Below, piece after piece: positions 44,147 to 53,495 of a stretch of 64,000 bases of DNA. The stretch lies in the NCBI GenBank assembly GCA_017745195.1, contig JAGHZW010000111.1:570-64569 (forward strand), in the 5' to 3' direction. The notes under the pieces are model-generated. The model did not search any database. It had not been told where the DNA came from and was given only the letters and a program-made list of their open reading frames with translations. This DNA comes from Pseudoxanthomonas sp. Lineage in GTDB: Bacteria > Pseudomonadota > Gammaproteobacteria > Xanthomonadales > Xanthomonadaceae. The position numbers and the translations under genes were made by a program. The first letter of the stretch is position 1; each line of letters opens with the position of its first letter.

Positions 44147-46096
44147 TTCGCCCTTCTGCCCGGTGCGGTACAGCAACCAGCCGACCAGGGCCAGGATCGC
44201 CAGGCCGACCCACTGCGCCGCGCCGCCGAAGCCGAACGGCAGCGCCAGCACCCCGGCGTCGTGGGTGACCACGATCGGGATGGCGATGGCGATGCCCATC
44301 AGCGCCTCGCCGGTGATCAGGCCGGCGGAGAACAGCACGCCCGGGCGATGGACCTGGTCCAGCCCGGCCTCGTCGTCGGCGCGGATCTTGTGGAAGCGCT
44401 GGACCAGGTGGGCGAGCAGGCCGCCGAGGAAGATCGGCACCATCAGCTCCAACGGCAGGTAGATACCGATCGCCGCGGCAAGTACCGGCACCCGGAAGCG
44501 CGAGCCGCGCGCCTTCAGCCAGCCGTCCAGCGCGATCGTCAGCGCACCGACCACGCCACCGATGGCGATCATGGTCCACGGCAGGTGGCCGCCGAACAGG
44601 CCCTTGGCCACCGAGGCCATCAGGTTGGCCTGCGGCGCCGGCAGCACCTTCGAGCCGATGCCGTAGGCCTCCTGCAGCAGGTTCAGCACCGGCGCCATGA
44701 TCAGCGCGCAGGAGAACGCGCCGATGCCCAGCATCAGCTGCTGCTTCCACGGCGTGGCGCCGACCAGGTAGCCGGTCTTCAGGTCCTGCAGGTTGTCGCC
44801 GCCGACCGCGGCGGCGCAGCACACCACCGCGCCGATCATGATCGCGGCCACCGCGCCCAGCGGTGCGCCGTTGACCAGCAGCTTGCCGTCCTCGCCCAGC
44901 AGCATCAGCAGGACCACCGAGGCGAACAGGATGGTGGCGATGGTGATGCCGGAGACCGGGTTGTTCGAGGAACCGACCAGGCCGGCCAGGTATCCGGACA
45001 CCGACACGAACAGGAAGCCGGCGACGATCATGATGATGGTCATCGGGATGCTGACGTGCCACTGGCCGACGATGGCCTGGTACAGCGCCAGCAGCGGCAG
45101 CACGAACAGGACCAGCGCCACCAGCATCCACTTCATCGGCAGGTCGCGATCGGCCTCGTTCACGCCCTGGGCGGCGCCCTTGCGCGCGGCGGCGAAGCCG
45201 CTGCGGATGCCTGCCAGCAGCGAGTTGCGCAGCGAGAACAGGGTCCACACGCCGCCGACCAGCATCGCGCCGACGCCGAGGAAACGGATCTTCGCGTCCC
45301 AGATGGCGAAGGCGGCATCGGCCGCCGAAGCGCCGGCGATAGACGCCGCCAGCGCCGGGTCGCTGTCGAGGAAGAAGCCGAAATAGAGCGGGATGGCGAT
45401 GTGCCAGGACAGGATCGCGCCGGACAGGACCACGATGCCGACGTTGAGGCCGACGATATAGCCTACGCCCAGCAGCGCCGGCGACAGGTTGGTGCCCAGG
45501 TAGCCGATCAGCTTCTGGTTGGCCGCGTAGCCGGCCACCGCCCAGCTGTCCGGGATCAGGCGCAGGCCGCTGGCCGCGGACAGCTTGACCACCGCGCCGA
45601 TCACGGCCGAAACGCCGAGGATCTTCAGCCCCGGGCCGGGATTCTCGCCGGCCTTGAGCACCTCGGCCGCGGCCTTGCCTTCGGGGAACGGCAGCGGTTC
45701 CTCGACGATCATCGAGCGCCGCAGCGGCACCGAGAACAGCACGCCGAGCAGGCCACCCAGGCCGGCGATGCCCAGCACCCACCAGTACTTGAAGTCGGGC
45801 CAATAGCCCATCAGCACCAGCGCGGGGATGGTGAAGATCACGCCAGCGGCGATCGACGAGCCGGCCGAGGCGCCGGTCTGGACGATGTTGTTCTCCAGGA
45901 TCGTGCCGCCGCCGAGCAGCCGCAGCACGCCCATCGACACCACCGCCGCGGGGATCGCGGTGGCCACGGTCAGGCCGGCGAACAGGCCCAGGTAGGCATT
46001 GGCCGCCGACAGCACCACCGCCAGGATGACGGCGAGGACGACGGCGCGGACGGTCAGCTGCGGCGCGCTGGACCGGGAAAGATCGGGCCGGGCCAT
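44135..46096 (-). CDS. OPT-family oligopeptide transporter
   Basis: A 653-residue inner-membrane transporter with about 14-16 hydrophobic segments. The N-terminal LTVRAVVLAVILAVVLSAANAYLGLFAGLTVATAIPAAVVSM, then TGASAGSSIAAG, GEDGKLLVNGAPLGA and DNLQDLKTGYLVGATPWKQQ match the bacterial OPT clade. It imports short peptides (or possibly metal-chelating peptides). It lies between two S9 peptidase genes on the same strand. The start at 46096 gives the usual N-terminus. Confidence 0.93.
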   Translation of the reverse strand: MARPDLSRSSAPQLTVRAVVLAVILAVVLSAANAYLGLFAGLTVATAIPAAVVSMGVLRLLGGGTILENNIVQTGASAGSSIAAGVIFTIPALVLMGYWPDFKYWWVLGIAGLGGLLGVLFSVPLRRSMIVEEPLPFPEGKAAAEVLKAGENPGPGLKILGVSAVIGAVVKLSAASGLRLIPDSWAVAGYAANQKLIGYLGTNLSPALLGVGYIVGLNVGIVVLSGAILSWHIAIPLYFGFFLDSDPALAASIAGASAADAAFAIWDAKIRFLGVGAMLVGGVWTLFSLRNSLLAGIRSGFAAARKGAAQGVNEADRDLPMKWMLVALVLFVLPLLALYQAIVGQWHVSIPMTIIMIVAGFLFVSVSGYLAGLVGSSNNPVSGITIATILFASVVLLMLLGEDGKLLVNGAPLGAVAAIMIGAVVCCAAAVGGDNLQDLKTGYLVGATPWKQQLMLGIGAFSCALIMAPVLNLLQEAYGIGSKVLPAPQANLMASVAKGLFGGHLPWTMIAIGGVVGALTIALDGWLKARGSRFRVPVLAAAIGIYLPLELMVPIFLGGLLAHLVQRFHKIRADDEAGLDQVHRPGVLFSAGLITGEALMGIAIAIPIVVTHDAGVLALPFGFGGAAQWVGLAILALVGWLLYRTGQKGEGAA

Positions 46097-46181
46097 GTGG
46101 TTTCCCCTGCAAACATGAAACCGGACACGCTATCGGCCGGGGCCGGGCAAGTCCAGCCCCACCGACCGTCCCGGCCCGCCG

Positions 46182-48158
46182 TCAGTCCGCCGCGCCCGCC
46201 CCGATATGGCGGTCGAGGAAGGCCAGCAGCTGGCCGTAGTACTCCACCAGGTGCGGCTGGGTGTAGAAGCCGTGGCCCTCGGTGGCGTAGTACAGCGACT
46301 GGACCGGGACCCCGGCCTTCTTCAGCGCCGCCTCCATCATCCGGGTGTGCTCGACCGGGGTGATCTCGTCCTCGCCGCCGGCGGCGAGGAACACCGGCAC
46401 CTTGATCCGGTCGGCAAGCCGGTTCGGCGACACCGCCACCAGCGCGTCATGGTCGGTGCCCATCCAGTCCTCCGACCAGGTCTCGGTCGAGCGTGCCCCG
46501 CCGGCCAACGCGCGGGTGCGGGTGACCAGGTCGTAGACGCCGACATAGCCGGCCGCGCAGCGGTACAGCGACGGCTCCTTGGCCACGCCCATCAACGCGG
46601 CATAGGCCCCGTAGCTGGCGCCGTAGATGCAGATCCGCCGCGGGTTGGCGATGCCCTGGTCGATCGCCCAGCGGGTCGCATCGGTGATGTCGTCCTGCAT
46701 CGACAGGCCCCACTGGCGTGCGCCGGATGCCTGGAACTGCTTGCCGTAGCCGCCCGAACCGCGGTAGTTGACCTGCAGCACCGCATAGCCGGCGGCGGCC
46801 AGCAGCTGCGGCTCCTCGCCGAATTCCCACGTGTCCTGGATCCCGTACGGGCCGCCATGCGGCAGCAGCACCAGCGGCAGGTCCTTCCCGGCCGAGCCGC
46901 GGGGCACGGTGAGGTAGCCATGCAGCGGAGTGCCGTCGCGCGCCTTCAGTGCCACCGGGCGGGCCTCGGTCATCTGCAACGGCTCCAGCCAGGCGCGGCG
47001 GCTGACCAGGTGATCGGCCTTCTTCGCCCGCAGGTCGAAGCGGAAGTAGTCGCCGCTGTTGCGGTCGGACGTGACCAGCAGCAGTGCCTGGTTGCCGTCG
47101 TCGGTGCGCGAGACGATCCGCACCGTCTCACCCTCGAAGGCCCCTTCCAGCGCCTTCTGCAAGCGGGCGTCCGGGTGGTCGGGCTTGAAGAACGCGGTGC
47201 GCGGCTTGCCGTCCATGAACAGCGCGCCGATCGGCTCGTGTGGCCCGCTGCTGGCATAGATGATCTCGTACGGATCGACGTCGTCGTCGCGCAGCACCTC
47301 GCGGCGCTGGCCGCTGGCCACGTCCCAGGCCACGATCGAATCGGGGCCGCTGCCGCTCTCGCTGCGCATGTAGACGCTGCGGCCGTCGGCGGAAAAGCCC
47401 AGTGGCGTCTCGCGGAGCCGGCTCTGGCCCTCGTCGTTGATCACGCGCCACCCGGCGTCCTCGCCTTCGCGATAGTAGACCCGGGAGACATTGTCGCCGT
47501 CGGCCCCCATCGCCAGGCGGACCACGCCATCGTGGTCGGCAGTGAAGCTGGCATTGCGCACCGGTACCCGTGCCGCCAGGATGCGCCGGCCGCTGCGCAC
47601 GTCCATCCGCTCGGCGCGGGTGTAGGCGTCGTCGTCGAAGCTGGCCACGGTCAGCAGCACGTTGCGCTCGTCGAGGGGCAGGGTGTCGGTGAGCGTTGCC
47701 CATACGCGTTCGGCCTGCCGGGGCTTGATCCGGGTGCCGACGCCGCCGTCCTGCACGCGCTGGCCGACCAGCATCTCCGCGCCGTGGCCATCGACGTCGA
47801 TGCCGACGATCTCGCCGGTGGCCTGCGGCCGGGCGAGCATGCCGAACTTGTCGGCCACGCCGAGCAGCACGCGTTCGTTGCTGGCCCATTCGAACCAGGC
47901 GATGTCCGAGTTGCGGCCCAGCGAGAACCGGGCGGTGACCTCGTGGTCGGCGATGCGCAGGATCACCAGGCCGGTGCGGTCGTCCATCGGCAGGGTCGCG
48001 GCCAGGTAGGCCCCGTCCGGCGAAAGCTTCACGTCGCGGAACTGCTCGCGGCGCACGAATGGCTCCACCTCCACCGCGGCAGCCCGCGCAACCTCCTGCC
48101 CGCACGCCAACACCACGCCCAGCGCCATCATGGCGCCCGCCATCTTCGCCCGGTTCAT
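46182..48158 (-). CDS. S9-family (prolyl oligopeptidase-like) secreted peptidase, second copy
   Basis: A 658-residue protein. The signal peptide (MNRAKMAGAMMALGVVLACGQEVARAAA) is followed by an N-terminal propeller (FRDVKLSPDGAYLAATLPM to about residue 380) and a C-terminal hydrolase with the nucleophile in GASYGAY (Ser515), Asp597 (GGEDEIT) and His629 (TEGHGF). The LPHGGPYGIQD oxyanion region is conserved. The start at 48158 has AAGGGGA upstream. It is 85 bases from the OPT gene, and the OPT gene is flanked on the other side by another S9 peptidase; co-function in peptide scavenging is inferred. Confidence 0.92.
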   Translation of the reverse strand: MNRAKMAGAMMALGVVLACGQEVARAAAVEVEPFVRREQFRDVKLSPDGAYLAATLPMDDRTGLVILRIADHEVTARFSLGRNSDIAWFEWASNERVLLGVADKFGMLARPQATGEIVGIDVDGHGAEMLVGQRVQDGGVGTRIKPRQAERVWATLTDTLPLDERNVLLTVASFDDDAYTRAERMDVRSGRRILAARVPVRNASFTADHDGVVRLAMGADGDNVSRVYYREGEDAGWRVINDEGQSRLRETPLGFSADGRSVYMRSESGSGPDSIVAWDVASGQRREVLRDDDVDPYEIIYASSGPHEPIGALFMDGKPRTAFFKPDHPDARLQKALEGAFEGETVRIVSRTDDGNQALLLVTSDRNSGDYFRFDLRAKKADHLVSRRAWLEPLQMTEARPVALKARDGTPLHGYLTVPRGSAGKDLPLVLLPHGGPYGIQDTWEFGEEPQLLAAAGYAVLQVNYRGSGGYGKQFQASGARQWGLSMQDDITDATRWAIDQGIANPRRICIYGASYGAYAALMGVAKEPSLYRCAAGYVGVYDLVTRTRALAGGARSTETWSEDWMGTDHDALVAVSPNRLADRIKVPVFLAAGGEDEITPVEHTRMMEAALKKAGVPVQSLYYATEGHGFYTQPHLVEYYGQLLAFLDRHIGAGAAD

Positions 48159-48381
48159 CGTTCCCCTTCGTTCTGCTGCTCCCGCTGACGCGGCCCCGGC
48201 CGGGAGACTAGCGGAGCCCGGCGCCCTTGCGCCACGGCCATGAACCATGCCGTCCTGACGACCACGCCTCTTCGCGGCATCCGCCGGTCCCCGGTCGCCG
48301 ACCGCGCCGGGCGCGGGCGGTGCCGGCCATCGTCAGCGCCCGGAAATGCCTGCTGTCCGCGCCGGCGCCATCTGCGACCCG

Positions 48382-48417
48382 AAAAAAAACGGCAGGAAAC
48401 GCCTGGTTTCCTGCCGT
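48382..48417 (-). terminator. Rho-independent terminator of ssb
   Basis: ACGGCAGGAAAC (48389-48400) and GTTTCCTGCCGT (48406-48417) form a perfect 12-bp stem. On the minus strand it is followed by eight Ts. It lies 29 bases after the ssb stop. Confidence 0.9.
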
Positions 48418-48446
48418 CTGTCGATGACTGCCGCGGAGGCGGTGCC

Positions 48447-48953
48447 TCAGAACGGAATGTCGTCGTCGGCGAAGTCGTCGTTGAAGCCGCCCGCCGACGC
48501 CGGCGGCGCGGCGGCGGCCGGTGCGGCGCGCTGGGCGTACTCGCGGCGCGGAGGCGCGCTGCGCTGCGGGCGCTCGCCGCGGTCGGCGTAGCCACCGCCC
48601 TCGCCACCGCCACCGCCGGCGCGGCCACCGAGCATCTGCATCTCGTCGGCGACGATCTCGGTGATGTAGCGGTCCTGCCCGTCCTGGCCGGTGAACTTGT
48701 CGTAGCGGATGCTGCCCTCGACGTAGCACTGCGAACCCTTGCGCAGGTATTCGCCGGCGATCTCGCCGAGCTTGCCGAAGAACTTCACCCGGTGCCACTC
48801 GGTGCGTTCCTGGTTGTTGCCGTCGCGGTCCTTGCGCACGCTGGTCGTCGCCAGGCGCACGATGGTGACCGCCATGCCGGACTGGGTGTACTTGGTTTCG
48901 GGATCGTCGCCGAGATTGCCGACCAGGATCACCTTGTTGATGCCGCGCGCCAT
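48447..48953 (-). CDS. ssb: Single-stranded DNA-binding protein
   Basis: A 168-residue SSB. The OB-fold domain reads [26 protein letters not shown] with [24 protein letters not shown] at its end, then a Gly/Arg/Ala-rich linker (about residues 105-150) and the acidic C-terminal tail [10 protein letters not shown] that recruits repair and replication partners. The ATG at 48953 gives the family N-terminus. It is divergent from the gum cluster. Confidence 0.97.
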   Translation of the reverse strand: MARGINKVILVGNLGDDPETKYTQSGMAVTIVRLATTSVRKDRDGNNQERTEWHRVKFFGKLGEIAGEYLRKGSQCYVEGSIRYDKFTGQDGQDRYITEIVADEMQMLGGRAGGGGGEGGGYADRGERPQRSAPPRREYAQRAAPAAAAPPASAGGFNDDFADDDIPF

Positions 48954-49248
48954 AGTGTGGATTTCCGTGTTGTGGCCGGTGCCCCGGGGCGCTCGACCCC
49001 ACGACACGGACCAGGATGTCTGCCGTAGCTGGCAGGCCTGACCGGCCTGCAATGGCGGGGATATTAGCACCCCGGCCACCGCCCCACGGCGCGCGGGACG
49101 CGGGATGGCCGCCCCCCGTGGGACAGGGCGCGCGTATGCCGCGTCGCGCGATCCGGGCATTCGCGCGGCCAGGCGCGCGATACGGCATCGCCTCGCCCAT
49201 TCATCGATCGCATCCTTCGCCCGCCATGCACGGGCCTTTCACGACGTC

Positions 49249-49264
49249 TTCGCGATCACGCGAA
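49249..49264. promoter_or_regulatory. Inverted repeat upstream of gumB (left element)
   Basis: TTCGCG-ATCA-CGCGAA, perfect 6-bp arms. It lies 4 bases before a second perfect palindrome and about 235 bases before the gumB start. A regulator site is inferred. Confidence 0.45.
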
Positions 49265-49267
49265 AAG

Positions 49268-49281
49268 CATGAACGTTCATG
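49268..49281. promoter_or_regulatory. 14-bp perfect palindrome upstream of gumB (right element)
   Basis: CATGAACGTTCATG. It is a continuous 14-bp palindrome in an otherwise ordinary gap, with a related GATGAACATGG just downstream (49294-49304). A dimeric regulator site is inferred from symmetry only. Confidence 0.5.
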
Positions 49282-49498
49282 TTGCGATGCACCGATGAAC
49301 ATGGAGTTCCGTGGCAGGCTGGATCGCCCCCCACTAATGCCCCTGCAATCCCCTCTCGACCCCAGGTCACCCGCGGACCGATGCGGCCGCACTACCGCCG
49401 CCATTCGCACCGCACGCCGCGATGGCTCCCGGCCCCGACCGATGTCGGACCGGCCCGCGCCACCACGACCGCCCAGTTTCCCGGAGGTAACAACCAGG

Positions 49499-50176
49499 AT
49501 GATCAACCGGCCGCTTGCGCTCGCGTTGCCTTGCCTGCTGGTCCTTTGTGCCTGCAGCAGCGCCCCCGCACTGCGGGACCTTCCTCCCGCCGACCCGGTC
49601 GGCAGCGCGCTCGGCAGGCCGGAGTACCGGCTCGGTCCCGGCGACCTGCTGAAGATCCAGGTATTCCAGTTGCCCGACCTCGAGCGCGAAGTGCGGGTCG
49701 ACAACGCCGGCCGGATCACCCTGCCGCTGATCGGCTCGGTGGACGTCGCCGGCGAGACGCTCGGCCAGGCCGAAGCGCGCGTGGCCTCGCTCTACGACGC
49801 GCACTACCTGCAGGATCCGCAGGTCAGCATCGCCCTGCTCGAATCGCCCAACCAGCAGGTGACGGTGAGCGGCGCAGTACTGCAGACCGGCATCTATCCG
49901 ATGGGCGCGCCGCACCTGACCCTGCAGCAGGCGGTGTCGCTGGCCAAGGGCGTGAGCAACGTCGCGGACCGGCGCAACGTGATCGTGTTCCGCAACGTCG
50001 GCGGCAAGCGGATGTTCGCCCGCTTCGACCTGGTCCAGATCCAGGAAGGCCAGCTGGCCGACCCCGACATCTACGGGGGCGACATCATCATCGTCGATCG
50101 CTCCGATGCGCGCGTGTTCCTGCGCACGCTGATCGAACTCACGCCTTTCGTCGCCGTATGGCGGGACTTCCAGTGA
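49499..50176 (+). CDS. gumB: GumB, polysaccharide export outer-membrane lipoprotein
   Basis: A 225-residue protein of the Wza/OPX family that forms the outer-membrane exit for the gum polymer. The N-terminus MINRPLALALPCLLVLCACSS is a lipoprotein signal with the acylated Cys at about residue 19. The polysaccharide-export domain follows (YRLGPGDLLKIQVFQLPDLEREV, RVDNAGRITLPLIGSVDVAG), then a SLBB-type region (VSGAVLQTGIYPM). The ATG at 49499 follows GGAGG. It ends in a GTGA overlap with gumC and opens the gum cluster. Confidence 0.95.
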   Translation: MINRPLALALPCLLVLCACSSAPALRDLPPADPVGSALGRPEYRLGPGDLLKIQVFQLPDLEREVRVDNAGRITLPLIGSVDVAGETLGQAEARVASLYDAHYLQDPQVSIALLESPNQQVTVSGAVLQTGIYPMGAPHLTLQQAVSLAKGVSNVADRRNVIVFRNVGGKRMFARFDLVQIQEGQLADPDIYGGDIIIVDRSDARVFLRTLIELTPFVAVWRDFQ

Positions 50177-51579
50177 CCAAGATGGACGCCTATTCCCACG
50201 ACGGCCCCGCCGAAAGCACGCTGGCCGAATACGCCACCGCCCTGTACCGCCGGCGCTGGCTGGTCATCGCCATCGCCGCGGCGGTGGTGCTGGTCGCCCT
50301 GGTGGTCACGCTGGCGCAGCCCACCCTCTACCAGGCCACGACCATGCTCCAGATCGAGCGGGAGAGCATGAAGGTGGTGGCGGTCGAGGAACTGATGCCG
50401 GCCGAGTCGCCGATGGACCGCGACTTCTACCAGACCCAGTACGAACTGCTGACCAGCCGCTCGCTGACCCGGCGGGTGATCGCCAGGACCGGGCTGGCCT
50501 CGCACCCGGCGTACCGCGACTACGTCGACGAACCGGCGGAGAAGACCGCGGCACCGGGCGCGATCCCGAGCGAGCCGGCCGCCGAGCGCGCGCTCACCGA
50601 CCGGGTGCTGGCTTCGCTTCAAGTCGAACCGGTGCGCAACTCGCGCATGGTGAAGGTGCACTTCGAGTCGCCGGATCCGGAACTGTCGGCACGCGTGGCC
50701 AACGCGTACGCCAGCGAGTTCATCGCCGCCGGCCTGGAGCGCAGGCTCAAGGCCTCGGAGCTGGCGACCGGCTACCTGTCCGAACGGCTGGCCCAGATCA
50801 GGCAGCGACTGGAGGATTCGGAGCGCAACTTCGTCAAGTTCGCCGGGCAGGAGCAGATCGTGTCGGTCGGCGACGACAAGCCGTCGCTCCCGGCGCAGAA
50901 CCTGGCCGAGCTCAACGCGCTGCTCGCCACCGCACAGGCCGCGCGGATCAAGAGCGAGGCCGACTGGCAGCAGGCCGCGCACAGCCGCGGGATGGCCCTG
51001 CCGCAGGTCGTGTCCAACCCGCTGATCCAGAACCTGATGCAGACCCGGGCGCAGCTTTCGGCCGACTACCAGCTGAAACTGTCCACGTTCAAGCCGGACT
51101 ACCCGGAGATGCGCCGCCTGCGCGGGCAGATCGGCGAGGTCGACCGCCAGGTCAACCAGCATGTCACGGCCGTGCGCGAGTCGATCAAGGCCACGTACGA
51201 GGCGGCCGACGCGCAGGAAAAGCTGCTCGAAGCCAGGATCGGCGAGTTGAAGGCCGACGAGCTCGACCTGCAGGACCGCAGCATCCGCTACAACATGCTC
51301 AAGCGCGAAGTGGACACCAACCGCCAGCTCTACGACGGGCTGCTGCAGCGCTTCAAGGAAATCGGCGTCGCAGGCAACGTCGGCGCCAACAACATCTCGG
51401 TCATCGATGTCGCCGAAGTCCCGACCATGCCCAGTTCGCCGCGCACGCTCTTCAACCTCGCGCTGGCGACGATCCTCGGCGTGGGCGCGGGAATACTCGT
51501 CGCACTCCTCCTGCATGTGGTGGCCGTTGCGCGCGCGTCGTCCAACAGTGAACTGCGTCTGACCGAAAGCGTCCGCTGA
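50173..51579 (+). CDS. gumC: GumC, polysaccharide co-polymerase (Wzz-type)
   Basis: A 468-residue inner-membrane co-polymerase. The N-terminal Wzz domain (YRRRWLVIAIAAAVVLVALVV TM, QATTMLQIERESMKVV) is followed by a long coiled coil (e.g. LERRLKASELATGYLSERLAQIRQRLEDSERNFVKF, about residues 180-390). A GNVGANNISVIDVAEVPTMPSSPR motif precedes the second TM. It lacks a cytosolic tyrosine-kinase domain, as GumC does. The start is a GTG at 50173 overlapping the gumB stop as GTGA; an ATG at 50182 is an alternative. It controls chain length and bridges to GumB. Confidence 0.94.
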   Translation: MTKMDAYSHDGPAESTLAEYATALYRRRWLVIAIAAAVVLVALVVTLAQPTLYQATTMLQIERESMKVVAVEELMPAESPMDRDFYQTQYELLTSRSLTRRVIARTGLASHPAYRDYVDEPAEKTAAPGAIPSEPAAERALTDRVLASLQVEPVRNSRMVKVHFESPDPELSARVANAYASEFIAAGLERRLKASELATGYLSERLAQIRQRLEDSERNFVKFAGQEQIVSVGDDKPSLPAQNLAELNALLATAQAARIKSEADWQQAAHSRGMALPQVVSNPLIQNLMQTRAQLSADYQLKLSTFKPDYPEMRRLRGQIGEVDRQVNQHVTAVRESIKATYEAADAQEKLLEARIGELKADELDLQDRSIRYNMLKREVDTNRQLYDGLLQRFKEIGVAGNVGANNISVIDVAEVPTMPSSPRTLFNLALATILGVGAGILVALLLHVVAVARASSNSELRLTESVR

Positions 51580-52045
51580 GCGCGGCGCGTTCCACGCGTC
51601 GCAGTTCCATCCACGCGACGCTGCACGTGACCCGCGTCACCGAATCCGCACGATCCGGAACCCGCATGCGCGCCCGCGCGGCGCGACTGGACCCATGCAT
51701 GCATCAATGGCTGCAAAGCCATTGCAACGCTGTTCTAAGCCGGTGTTTCTTTCACACATCGCGGCCGCTGGATTGCACGCTGCTTTAACGGTCCGACGGC
51801 CTATTTTCGCAGTGCACCATCAGAGGAAATTCAAGCGGTAAAAAGCGCAGCGCAATGCGTTCCATCGGGTCGACAGCGAGGCCCGCGGAACGCCCACTTC
51901 AACCGGAAGTGTTCGGCCTGCAGTTGGCCTGGGGCGATGCTGGAGGGCATCGGGATAGGCATCTGCAGGGACGGTCAACAGCATGGTCGCCGCCGACGAT
52001 CCCCCACACGCCGGCGTGGTCCACGCTCGTTAGGAACGCCTCGAG
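51580..52045. other. 466-bp gap between gumC and gumD
   Basis: No gene is supported. It contains a perfect 8-bp hairpin (51705-51724), and the segment 51721-51850 is less GC-rich than its surroundings, with possible -10-like TATTTT at 51802 but no proper -35. It may hold a second promoter or RNA element for gumD onward, in an otherwise tightly packed cluster. Confidence 0.55.
51705..51724. repeat. Hairpin in the gumC-gumD gap
   Basis: CAATGGCT-GCAA-AGCCATTG, a perfect 8-bp stem with a GCAA (GNRA-type) tetraloop, 126 bases after gumC and about 320 before gumD. No T-tract follows, so a terminator is not indicated. Confidence 0.5.
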
Positions 52046-53494
52046 ATGCTCCTGGCCAACTTGAGCGCCGATACCCCGGCGTCATCTCCGCGCCTGCTTT
52101 CGAAATACGCGACTGCCGCTGGTGCCTGCCTGCGGATACTGGACCTGGCAACCGTGCTGTTCGCCGCCCTCGCCGCCTACCGGCTGCGCTTCGACACCTG
52201 GATACCGGGCTTCGTCGACCGGATCACGATCAGCATCTCGATCCTCATCACCGCGTTGTGCTTCAGTGCGTTCCCGCTGTATCGCAGCTGGCGCGGGCGC
52301 GGACTGCTGCGCGAGGTCTGGGTGCTGGCACTGGCCTGGACCGTGGCGCTGGCCCTGACCTCCACCCATGTCTGGCTGCTGCAACTGGACCGGCCTACCT
52401 ACCTGGCGTGGCTGGCGCTGTGGCACGCACTCGGCCTCGTGCTGCTCGCGACCACGCACCTTTCGGTGCGTGGCGTGCTGGGCCTGCTGCGCAGCATCGG
52501 CCTGGACAGGCGCCGCGTGGTGGTGGTCGGAATGCGCCCGCCGGTGCTGAAGATCCACCGCTACCTGGCGCAGAACCCGTGGGTGGGCATGCAGATCGTC
52601 GGCTATTTCGGTACGCGCGACGACATCAGCATCGCCGAAAGCACCGACCTGCGCTGCCTCGGGCATGCGCACGAGCTCGGACGGTTCCTCGCCACCGACC
52701 GCGTCGAGGAAGTCTGGATCTCGTTGCCGATGGGCCGGCTCGGCGGGATCAAGCCGCTGCTGTCGATGCTGGACGGCACGCCGGTGAAGGTGAAGCTGAT
52801 CCCCGACACCTCCGAGCTGGCCGCGCTGAACCAGTCCGGCGAGCAGGTCGGCAGCGTGCCGGTGATCAACCTGCGCCAGGGCAGCGGCGCACCCGACAAC
52901 TCGTTCTTCGTGATCAAGGCGGTGATGGACCGCTCGCTCGCGCTGGTCGCGCTGATCATCCTGGCGCCGCTGATGCTGGCGATCGCCATCGGCGTCAAGC
53001 TCGGCTCGCCGGGGCCGGTGCTGTTCCGGCAGAAGCGCCACGGCCGTGCCGGGCGCGAATTCTCGATGCTCAAGTTCCGCTCGATGCGCACCGACCAGCC
53101 GGCCGGCACCGAGGTGAAGCAGGCCACCCGCGACGACCCGAGGGTGACGCGGCTGGGCGCGTTCCTGCGGCGCAGCAGCCTGGACGAACTGCCGCAGCTG
53201 CTCAACGTGCTCGGCGGCAGCATGTCCATCGTCGGCCCGCGACCGCACGCGATCCAGCACAACCGCCACTACGGGACGCTGATCAACAGCTACATGCAGC
53301 GCCACTACGTCAAGCCGGGCATCACCGGCTGGGCCCAGGTGAACGGCTTCCGCGGCGAGACGCCACGCCTGCGCGACATGAAGAAGCGGGTGCAGTACGA
53401 CATGGACTACATCCGCCGATGGTCGCCGTGGCTGGACATCAAGATCATCGCACTGACCGCGGTGCGGGTCCTCGGCCAGAAGCAGGCCTATTGA
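52046..53494 (+). CDS. gumD: GumD, undecaprenyl-phosphate glucose phosphotransferase
   Basis: A 482-residue polyprenyl-phosphate hexose-1-phosphate transferase that starts the repeat unit by adding glucose-1-P to undecaprenyl phosphate. The N-terminal half has about five TM segments and a CoA-binding-like region (RRRVVVVGMRPPVLKIHRYL). The catalytic C-terminal domain has KFRSMRTDQ, DELPQLLNVLGGSMSIVGPRPH and KPGITGWAQVNGFRGET. The ATG at 52046 has AGGA upstream. gumE begins 1 base after its stop, and gumC lies 466 bases before it. Confidence 0.95.
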   Translation: MLLANLSADTPASSPRLLSKYATAAGACLRILDLATVLFAALAAYRLRFDTWIPGFVDRITISISILITALCFSAFPLYRSWRGRGLLREVWVLALAWTVALALTSTHVWLLQLDRPTYLAWLALWHALGLVLLATTHLSVRGVLGLLRSIGLDRRRVVVVGMRPPVLKIHRYLAQNPWVGMQIVGYFGTRDDISIAESTDLRCLGHAHELGRFLATDRVEEVWISLPMGRLGGIKPLLSMLDGTPVKVKLIPDTSELAALNQSGEQVGSVPVINLRQGSGAPDNSFFVIKAVMDRSLALVALIILAPLMLAIAIGVKLGSPGPVLFRQKRHGRAGREFSMLKFRSMRTDQPAGTEVKQATRDDPRVTRLGAFLRRSSLDELPQLLNVLGGSMSIVGPRPHAIQHNRHYGTLINSYMQRHYVKPGITGWAQVNGFRGETPRLRDMKKRVQYDMDYIRRWSPWLDIKIIALTAVRVLGQKQAY

Positions 53495-53495
53495 G

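Larger units (their letters stand above)
48954..49498. other. 545-bp intergenic region between ssb and gumB (gum cluster control region)
   Basis: This holds the 5' region of ssb and, more importantly, the upstream region of gumB. No gene is supported, although the gumB frame is open back to 49298 without a credible start. It carries two adjacent perfect inverted repeats at 49249-49264 and 49268-49281. No clear sigma70 promoter or Clp half-site pair is visible by eye. Confidence 0.7.

Noticed and set aside
49298..49498. Open frame in phase with gumB, starting at ATG codons near 49298, as a longer GumB.
   Set aside because: The lipoprotein signal begins at the 49499 ATG, right after a GGAGG site; the upstream stretch is Arg/Pro-rich and would destroy the signal peptide.
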